DNA from: Verrucomicrobiales bacterium
GTDB taxonomy: Bacteria; Verrucomicrobiota; Verrucomicrobiia; Verrucomicrobiales; DEV007
Direction of reading: 5' to 3'
Length of the DNA: 9,179 nt
NCBI GenBank assembly: GCA_023253615.1
Contig: JALRFZ010000587.1
Location: forward strand, 1 to 9,179
Both the position numbers and the translations under genes were made by a program. Numbering within the stretch: the first letter of the stretch is position 1; the number at the start of each line of letters is the position of its first letter. The notes under the pieces are model-generated. The model worked only from the letters and a program-made list of their open reading frames with translations. It had not been told where the DNA came from and searched no databases. Shown here in pieces: positions 1 through 8,000 of the stretch.

Positions 1-1891
1 GAACGATCTCGGAAGTCGTGTCGAAGACCTGGGCCTGGTTGAAGGCGAGGGCACTGTTGCTAGACTTGAAGTCCATCCCCAGCTCCAACTCGTGGGAGAG
101 ACGGCCCATGCCGGGCAGCGGGATGCCATACCGACCGCTGATCTGCTTGTTCTCGCCGCCGTTCTCGAAGACCGCGCCGTTCTGGATGAAATCCGCCTCG
201 GTATCGACGTAGGCGCCGAGCAAGGTGAGCTGATGACGCCACGGCAGATAGGAGGCGAAGACCCCGCTGTGTCCGTAGAGGGAGGATTCCCCGTCGATGT
301 TCGTCGTGAACTGGTAGCTGAGGATCGAATCCTGACCGAGGAAAAGCGGCCCGGTCCAGGAGAGACCAAAGATGCCGCGAGCTTCGCCGAGCGCGGAGGT
401 GCCGGAATTCTCCAGAGAGACGTAGCCGAGGAGGTCCTTCGTGTTTTCGTTGCGGAGGATCACGTCGGTCTCGCCATAGCCATCGCCGGGACTGAACACG
501 AGATCCACCTGACGGTTCGGATGTTTGTTGATCCAGTTGAGATCCTCGGTGAGATCACTTTCGCGGATCACTTCACCCCGCTCCGTGCGGATCTGGCGGG
601 CGAGGGCGCGGCTCTCGTTGTTGCCGGCTCCCTCCACGATGACATCCCCGAGGCGACCCTCGATGACCACGAACTGGAGGACACCCGAGGTGATTTCCTG
701 CTCGGGAACGAGCACATCGACGACCGGAAGATCACTCTTGCGGTAAGCCATGACCGCGTCACGCACCATCTCGTTCAGTCCACCGAGGGTGAGACTCTGC
801 CCGACCCGGGAGGCAAACACATTGTAGACCCGAGAAGGCAGCTCGACCCCCTCGGTGACCACACCGGAAAAGGATCCGGGGGAGCCCTTCTTCACGTCGC
901 GGGTGGAAGGAACAACGCGGATCCCGCGGAGATTCGAGGTGAGCACCGTCGAGTCGCGCGTCGGCGAGACCGAAGAATGACCGCCGCGGCCGTCGGGCTG
1001 GGTGAAGGTGACAGGCTGGACATCGTCGTTCGACTCCGCGAAGGGATTGCGCCAGCGCCACTTCGGCTGGGCTTCGGCAGGTCCGCCCTGCTCGTTGGTG
1101 CCACGCTTCCACCATGCCTCGGCGGTGGTGTCGCGGCGGTCGCCCTTGTAGACCATCTGGTTGTCCTTGTAGTAGACGGAACCTTCGTTGAAGGGCTTGA
1201 GGGTCCCCTCCGAGACCGTCTCAGGGGCCGCCTGGTTGCCGACAAATCCGCCCCCTCCCATTCCCTGGGATTCCACTTGCACGAGAGCCGACGACGGGTC
1301 GGCGCTCGGACGATTGACCACGGCGCGCTCGCGCATCTCTTTCTCCTCACGCGCGGCGTCCGCCTGGGCCTTGCGCTGCTCGTACTTCGCGACCCTCATA
1401 TCACGGATCCGCTCCTTCCGGGTGACCTGATCGGGAGTACGCAGATCGGGCAGCGGAGGGAGATCGATGAGAGTCTCTTCAGGAGTCGGAGGTGGCAATT
1501 CGCCCCAGAAATCGGAGTCACCGAAAGCCTGGAGACGCGATCCACTGGCGGTGATGCCATCCTCCCCCCCTGGAAGGGCATTCTGGACGGTGATCGACTG
1601 GGACACCGGCTTCTTCTTCGGCTGGATCGCCGAAGCGGAAAGTCGCTGCCCAAGTGTTGCGCGCCCCGTATCCTCCGGCTGGCGGCGGTAGACGTTTTCA
1701 TCGAAACGGGAGGCTTCGGCCCGCTTCGACATTTCACGCTTTTCCTTCCAAGAAAGCTTGCGCTCGGGATCGCCCAGATCCAGATCGGGCAGCGGTGGCA
1801 GGGCACCCAGCTCGGCATCCTGGGAACGCAGGTCCATTCCCGGGGCCAGGAGCAACAAAAGGGCGAGAATGCTGGGATTCAGATGCTTCAT
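1..1891 (-). CDS. TpsB / FhaC-ShlB family outer-membrane transporter of two-partner secretion, 3' end beyond window
   Basis: This protein would move the neighbouring TpsA exoproteins across the outer membrane. The ATG at 1889-1891 is directly preceded by an in-frame TGA (1892-1894), so no longer start exists in this frame. It gives 630 uninterrupted residues to the left edge. Residues 1-24 look like a signal peptide (MKH, then ILALLLLLAPG). Residues 25-320 are Pro-rich and charged, with LPPLPDL at 31-37 and 144-150, each followed by a Lys/Arg/Glu-rich helix, and a Trp/Arg patch (W260, W261, W278, W280). Residues about 321-422 match POTRA_2 (SRVYNVFASRVGQSLTL, then GVLQFVVIEGRLGDVIVEG). Residues 424-484 match the second POTRA region of ShlB-type proteins (LNWINKHPNRQVDLVFSPG). 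From about 486 there are alternating aromatic/polar strands (GLSWTGPLFLGQDSILSYQF) typical of the barrel. I estimate about 200 barrel residues are missing, including the region where the family's loop-6 VRGY/F motif lies. No Cys was seen. The 300-residue region before POTRA is much longer than in FhaC. Family assignment is secure; substrate pairing is inferred from adjacency. Confidence 0.92.
   Translation of the reverse strand, partial: MKHLNPSILALLLLLAPGMDLRSQDAELGALPPLPDLDLGDPERKLSWKEKREMSKRAEASRFDENVYRRQPEDTGRATLGQRLSASAIQPKKKPVSQSITVQNALPGGEDGITASGSRLQAFGDSDFWGELPPPTPEETLIDLPPLPDLRTPDQVTRKERIRDMRVAKYEQRKAQADAAREEKEMRERAVVNRPSADPSSALVQVESQGMGGGGFVGNQAAPETVSEGTLKPFNEGSVYYKDNQMVYKGDRRDTTAEAWWKRGTNEQGGPAEAQPKWRWRNPFAESNDDVQPVTFTQPDGRGGHSSVSPTRDSTVLTSNLRGIRVVPSTRDVKKGSPGSFSGVVTEGVELPSRVYNVFASRVGQSLTLGGLNEMVRDAVMAYRKSDLPVVDVLVPEQEITSGVLQFVVIEGRLGDVIVEGAGNNESRALARQIRTERGEVIRESDLTEDLNWINKHPNRQVDLVFSPGDGYGETDVILRNENTKDLLGYVSLENSGTSALGEARGIFGLSWTGPLFLGQDSILSYQFTTNIDGESSLYGHSGVFASYLPWRHQLTLLGAYVDTEADFIQNGAVFENGGENKQISGRYGIPLPGMGRLSHELELGMDFKSSNSALAFNQAQVFDTTSEIV
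1442..1462 (-). repeat. LPPLPDL motif, copy 2, in TpsB N-terminal extension
   Basis: Residues 144-150 repeat LPPLPDL and are followed by a long charged, probably helical stretch (about 155-190, rich in Arg, Lys, Glu and Ala). The layout, Pro-rich motif then charged helix, is the same as in copy 1. Confidence 0.75.
1781..1801 (-). repeat. LPPLPDL motif, copy 1, in TpsB N-terminal extension
   Basis: Residues 31-37 of the transporter read LPPLPDL, shortly after the signal peptide, followed by a charged segment (KLSWKEKREMSKR). The + strand 15-mer cagatcgggcagcgg at 1781-1795 recurs exactly at 1442-1456, so the duplication is visible in DNA as well as protein. Confidence 0.75.
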
Positions 1892-1938
1892 TCAGAGCGG
1901 CTTAAGAAAAGAGGGCGGAGCGACCATTGCAGTTCTCC
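1892..1938 (-). promoter_or_regulatory. Candidate leader mini-ORF with Shine-Dalgarno abutting the tpsB start
   Basis: On the minus strand a GGAG (1935-1938) lies 7 bases before an ATG (1925-1927). This opens an 11-codon frame, MVAPPSFLKPL, whose TGA (1892-1894) touches the tpsB ATG (1889-1891) with no gap and in the same frame. The tpsB ATG itself has no recognisable Shine-Dalgarno sequence. Translation could enter at the mini-ORF and reinitiate at tpsB, which would explain the missing site. It may also be chance. Nothing else supports the peptide as a product. Confidence 0.3.
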
Positions 1939-1962
1939 ACCCTCGATCTTGAAATCTCCGGC

Positions 1963-1994
1963 CAAAAATCGCAAGAGGAATATTCAGATTTTTG
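1963..1994. repeat. 8-bp inverted repeat in the AT-richer spacer between exoprotein and transporter genes
   Basis: CAAAAATC (1963-1970) and GATTTTTG (1987-1994) are perfect inverted copies separated by 16 bases, inside the 134-base spacer between the exoprotein stop (2026-2028) and the tpsB start (1891). The spacer is clearly less GC-rich than the genes around it. The arms are AT-rich, so a strong intrinsic terminator is unlikely. It could be a protein-binding site, a weak attenuator or chance. No convincing -35/-10 pair was found in the spacer. Confidence 0.35.
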
Positions 1995-2025
1995 AACCGT
2001 CTCTTATCTAGGAACTCTTGATCAT

Positions 2026-5000
2026 TCAGTTCGCCGGATAAAACGTGGTCACTTGGTTTCCAAAGACACGATAGCTCGAGTAGCGGTTCGTGCCGGGTTC
2101 GAAAACGTAGAAGGTCATGCCGACCGGGCCACCCGACTTCCCGCGGCGGAGGCGGCTTTCCTCCTCCTCGTCCTCTTCCTCCTGGGAATTGGAGTCGCGG
2201 CGGTCTCCGAAGAGATTGTCGAGGCGGTCCTCCACCGTCCACGAATCGGCCCCTTCCTGGGTTTCTTCGTCGCGCTCGAAGACCCCGAGCAAGTCGTAGA
2301 GCCCGCCATCGTATCCGCCGATGCCGTTCAGGAACATGTCCTCTTCGCGGAAGAAGGCGTCGTAGGTCTCATCGAACGCCAGACCGAAGAAGTCAAAGGT
2401 CTCCAGCGGGAGCGGGATTACCGGCTCGGCCGGCTGCATCGGCAATTTCGTCGAGACCGGCTCGATCGCATCGTAGTAAAGGGTGTAGAGACCCGCGCCG
2501 CTCACCGCATTCTGGTCGCGATAGACCGGAGCGGAAGAACCGAGGGCTCCCGCCGCCATGCTGGCGAGGTTCGGAAGCCCGCCGGGGCTGTTCACGAGGG
2601 CCACCGACCCACCCTGTCCGCTGACCGCGTCGGTCGGGAAGACACCGCCGCCGGAAATGTTGCCGGAGGCTGCCACCCCGGCCTGATCCCACCAGAGATC
2701 GGGGGTGAGGTAGACTTCGTCGTTGCGTCCCGCGAGGATGCCGTTGGCCTTGTTGAAGGGGGCGGCGAAATTGGCCGGAGCCTCGGTGAAGGTCAGGGTG
2801 CGTTCGTTGATACGGGTGGTCGCGTCCATCGCATTGTTGGCACGGGCCGGCAGGTAGAACTCCATGCGGGTTCCGTTGCCGGAGGCGCCGCTGGCGAAGA
2901 TCGTGCCATTCGCCGCGGTGAGGATGCCCCGGCCACCGAAGAAGGGATTCAAACGGCTCACGGCGACCTGGGTGTTGCCGAGGGTGATGCGGTTGTCGAG
3001 CGCGGGATCGTGGTGCCCGACAAGGGCCGCGTTGAACGAAGCGTTGTTGCCGGCGGCAACCACGAGGTTTCCGCTCCGGAAGCCACGGGCGCTCTGGCGG
3101 AAAAGGGCTCCTGAGCTCGCCGGATTGGTGTCTCTGAGGAAATCGCCGTTGCCGATCATCGCATAGTTGTTCAGGGCCTGCAGGGTCTGCGTGCCGCCGG
3201 AGATCTCGCTGCCTCGAATCACGGAAAGATTCCGCTTCACGAGGACGGTCACGTTTCCATCGAGATCACCGGTGATCGAAGGCCCGCCGTGTCCGATCTG
3301 GGCGAAAGCTCCGTAGATGGTCTGCGTGTCCACGTTGGGCGTCGTGCCACCCTGGATGAGGGCATCGCGACCCACCACCACGGTGATGTCGCCGGTCTGA
3401 TTGGCGTTGAGCACGTGATCCCCGGTGCCGGCCTGGCGATTCCCGTTCTCGACTGCGAAGTGTCCGATCTTCGCGAAGTTGAAGGCGGAAGACACCGAAT
3501 CGAGCCCTGGCGTCGGGTTCACGATCGAATAGGGCGATGCTCCCACGGTGGTCGTCTGCGGATCCGTGCGACGCTGGCCCACAATCGCGAGGTCGTTGCC
3601 CACGAAGACGGTGATGTTCCCGAAGGAAGGCGCGTCGAGCTGGTAACCGCCATGACCGATCGCGGCAAAGGCACCGTGAACCGAACGGCCTTCGTTGTCG
3701 GCGATACCGCTGGGCTGCTCGCTCCAGGCATTGGGCCCACCTTCGATCACGACGTTGCCATCCACGGAGACCGAGATGTCACCGGCAAACCCGGTGGGCA
3801 GACCCAGGCGACGCGAGGCGTCATTGCCCTGATCAGAACTGAAACCGTGACCGAGTTGAGCAAAGGAGGTATCCACTCCTTTGCCACCGAGGACGAAAAG
3901 ATTGCCTCCAGCCACCGCATAGATATTCGACGCGGCCGCGATGCCGTTCATATCCTCCCCGCGCCCAAGGACGACAAGGTCGAGGTTGTTCTCGATCCCT
4001 CCGTGCCCGATTGCCGCCGGGTTGAACTCCGAGGGTGAGGGAGCGCCGAAGGCGGCCGCGGTATTCTCCTCGCGGTCGTTCTCTTCCGCAACGAGAGCGT
4101 CAATGCGGATGTCTCCCGAGGCGGTGATGGAAATGTTCCCGGCCAATTCGATGGCCCGCGAGAATCCCACGGCCGCACCATCGTCCACACGCTCCCCACG
4201 GCCGACCCCGTGGCCGATCCGCGACCAGCGGTGCTGGCCCTCGCCGTTTTTCACCTCGATGTTCCCTCCGTTGGCCACTACGGTGACGTCACCGATCTTG
4301 TTCTGATAGTTGGTCGCGGTATTGTTCACGTTGAACGAGGTTGTCGTGAGCCCCCCGTGCCCGATCTGGGCATAGGAGTTGCGCGTGCGAACCCCGAGCC
4401 CCTCGTTGCCCGGATTGAACTGGGTCAGAAGGATGCTGCCTCCGTTCCATGCGAAACGCTCCGCCGGCTGGCGACGGCCGATCTGGAGGTGATCCACGGT
4501 GACTCCACCGCCCGCGGTGACGGAGATGTTGGCGGTGTTGCGGGCACCGCCCACCAAAGTACCGGCCCCCGAGGCGAAGAGATCGCGCACGCCCACGGGG
4601 CTCATCGGGCTGCCGTTGGCCGCCGCGTAGGTGACGGACGCGGCACCGTTGTTGAGAACCGAGACGATGCTGGAATCGACCGAATCGTTCAGGAAACGCT
4701 CGGTGCGGCTGAAATTCCCGCCGACCTGTCCACGATCGTCAAAACCCTGGTGGCCGATCTTGCCATGTGAGTAGGAAAAGGCCCCGTTGCGGACGAGAAT
4801 GCTGCCACCGGCCACGACGTCGATGTCGCCGAGGATCCCGGTGAAACCGCTCCGGTAGCCGCCGTGTCCAACGTGGGCGGGCGCGTGGAGGTCGTAGTTG
4901 TTCTCCCCGTTGTTGGGATCATTGTTTCCCCGGTTGTAGGGCTGGATGCTGCCACCACCAATGATATCGAGGTTGCCCCCGGCGCGGACGCGGAGATCAC

Positions 5001-8000
5001 CGAGGATGAAGGAAGAGGTCTCGAAATCCGCCAATTCGCTACCGCCATGGCCCAGACGGGCATAGTCGAAAACCTCGTTTCCACCCATCAAGGTGATGTT
5101 GCCGCCAGCGATCACGTCGATATCACCTGAGATCGACATGTAAACCAGATGCCGGTTCATGTTGGCCCCAACTTCTCCGACGTAGCTGCGCGATCCGGTG
5201 TTGGTCTCGTTGCCGTTCGGCATCCGGTAGCTGACGTTCTCACGGCCATCAGGATTGGTTCCCCCTCCCCCGGGTACGGCGGGCGTTCCCAGGATGCTTT
5301 GATACCCGGAACCCATCGTCGCCACGGCGAACGATGTCCCCCCGTGACCGATCGCGGCGAAACGACGGTCGCGGAGGTGGCGGCCGCTGACGTTTTCGTT
5401 CTGATAACCCTTGATCACGATATCCCCCGATCGGGCGAACACGTTGATGTTTCCGTGCATTCCGCTGACGGTAGAACCGTTCAGTGCATCCACCTTGATG
5501 GAGGTTCCGGTGACGGGAGCGAGATCCAGCGGTGCGAGTGAAAGAGGCCCCTGGTTGCCGGGGTTGCCTTGGCTGGTGCCGCGGCTGTATTGGGTGGCGC
5601 TGAATCCAAGCGTCGTGTTGATCGCAAAACCCGCCGCGTTCGTGCCGTTGTTCGGATAGTTGGTGAGATTGTAGCGACGCAGCCTCTCGGGATCCAACGC
5701 CGGGTTGAATCCGGTCGTGATCGCCCCGGTGAACAACTCGCCTCGGCGAAGATTCGGGTTGTCGAAGTCCCCCGTAGTGGCGAAGAACCGAAGCTGCTGG
5801 TCGAGCACGTTGGTGGGATTCCAATAGGCGTGGCCGACAAAGGTATGCCCGATCGTCGCGGTGGCACGGGTGGCCTCTCCCGCGAGGATGGTGATATTGC
5901 GTCCGGCCTCGACATGAATGTGGCCATAATATTCACCGAACTGCCCCACCCCGCCGTGCCCGATCTGGGCCGAGGAATTCGAGGACGGAGCGGCGGCATC
6001 AAAGGTCTGGGCCGCTCGGAGGGTGACATCGCCGCCGTTGGTGACGGTCGCCGTCACCTTGCCGGTGGAATGATTCACGTTGATCGGAGCCGCTCCATTG
6101 ATCCCGGCGTAGACGTTGAGGTTGCCGTAGACGGGCGCGAGGCGGGCTCCGGCGATGGCCATGCGGTCGTTGTCCGCCCCGTTGAAGCTCCAACGGCGCT
6201 CCATCTGCCCCCCTTCGATACCGGTGATTGAGAACGCGGAGTTGTTGATGTCCTCGTTGCCAATTTCGCGGATCGACGTGCCGGCCCCCGAGTTGTTGCT
6301 GCGATTGGGCCCCATGTGCCCGATCTGGGCACCGACGGCCTCGTTGCCGGCCCCGGCCTGCAGGATCACGCCCCCCTTGGCGAGGACATTGATGTCGGCA
6401 CCATCCACCGCTGCACCCAAAGCCAGCGCGGCTGTACTGAGGCTGCCCACTCCGGCGCCATACTCGGGACGAAGCGCGCCCAGCCCCCGGGGATCTTTGG
6501 TCTCGAGGCTGCCCGTCGCCTCGATCCGCTGCCACCACCAGTTGCCCGCCGTGGCGCTGTTGTAGTGGTTGGCATATGGAATGAAGGTTTCAGAAACGAC
6601 ACCCGTGCTGTTCATGCCGCGGACGCCATCGACGATTCCGTCTCCATTCAGGTCCACTTCGTTGCGTCCGGCCACGGCGACGATGGGATCCCCCACCCCC
6701 GCCGTCGGCTGGTTGCTGGCAAAGGTGGCATTGTTCCGTCCGTCGCTCAAAAGCCAGGCACCGGTTCCCTCCGGAGCCCCCACCTTCATGTCGAGACGGA
6801 TCTGGATCGCGCCACCATCCGTGCCTCGGTTGAGGCGGGGCGCGAAAACCTGGCCTCCGTCGTGGAAGCCGATCATGGCATAACGATTGCTGGCGGCCGT
6901 GTCGGAGCCCGTCACGCGCACATCAAATCCGGCGACATTGGTGTCGCCGAAGCGGCTTCCCACCTCGACGTGGCGGGTCATGTTGCTGGAGCCGATGAAG
7001 ACGCTGCCTCCGTTGTTCCCGAACATGCCCTGCTGGACGTAGAAATCCCAGGCGCTCTGGGGATCGAACTGGAGCGCGGCATCGCTCTCGAGCCCGCCCC
7101 AACCTGCCAGGAGGTTGACCGAGCCGGCACCGGAAGTGCGGATGTGGTTGCCCACGAGAATGGAGCCGGAGGCGAAGATCCCGAAGCTGGAAAGGGAGTT
7201 CGTCCACTGGATCGCGGAATGGCGGTCGTTCGCCGACGCACCATCGTAGATCTCGCCACCCCCACCGACGCTCTCGACGGCGACGTTTCCGCTACCCGTC
7301 ACGACGAGGACATTGGCACCGCTCTGCAGCGTGGTGTTGATCGAGGAAATGCTGATGGTGGAATCCGTCACCGGAGAGGAGAGCGGAGGCACCGGAGCAC
7401 CCGCTGCTCCAATCACCACGTTGCCCGGGTCGAAGAGCACCGTGCCCGCTTTGCCACCGACCGTGCCGACACGGGCCTCACCGTCGAAGTAGAGCCACTC
7501 CTTGCCGGAAACCTCCACGAGACCTCCGTTGCCACCGCCGTCGAGGGAGCTGGCGGAGATGTCCCCGAGGAAGAGCGTGTCGCCGTTCGCCCAGACGATG
7601 GCGGTGCCCCCGTTGCCGCCACCGAACGAGTCGGCGGTCAGTTCGGCCCCGCGCTCCACGCGGGTCGAGCGCGCTTCGCGAATGCCGGTATCGCGGCCCT
7701 GGAAATCTCCGCCCACCCGGATGCGGCCACCGGCGGAATGTCCGTCGGCCGAAAGATTGGCGGAATCGTTGATGAGAATGGTCTCGCCCGTCACGGTGAT
7801 GTCTCCACCTCGCCCAAGCGAGGAATCGGCCACCACGGTTCCATCCACGGCGATCGCTCCGACCGCATCCATCGCCACGGTGCCGCCGACGCGACCACCG
7901 GAGACATCGATCACGGACGAGGCTGCCTGCACCACCTGGGTCCCGCTCACCTCCACGTTTCCACCGGATCGTGAACCGACCGCCTCGATGCGACCGGCGA

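Noticed and set aside
1938..1981. Possible promoter for tpsB (TTGCGA, 17 bases, CAAGAT on the minus strand)
   Set aside because: Only 4/6 and 3/6 matches to the sigma-70 consensus; such matches are common by chance in an AT-richer gap.
92..2011. A 639-codon open frame on the + strand
   Set aside because: It lies antisense to the transporter frame, has no recognisable domain or signal peptide, and is explained by high GC content. The minus frame gives a signal peptide, POTRA domains and barrel strands.
1892..2242. A 116-codon minus-strand frame ending at the tpsB start
   Set aside because: Most of it overlaps the exoprotein's 3' end in another frame and its sequence is a Gly/Arg/Pro-rich shadow. 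Only its last 11 codons, with their own GGAG, are worth noting as a leader.
3009..6333. CRISPR array or other noncoding DNA repeat
   Set aside because: The repeats are degenerate, irregularly spaced, in frame and explained by the protein motif.
6316..7974. A 552-codon open frame on the + strand, and others such as 2053-3114 and 3289-4038
   Set aside because: All are antisense to the exoprotein, with low-complexity Gly/Val/Arg-rich translations that mirror its repeats; no motif supports them.
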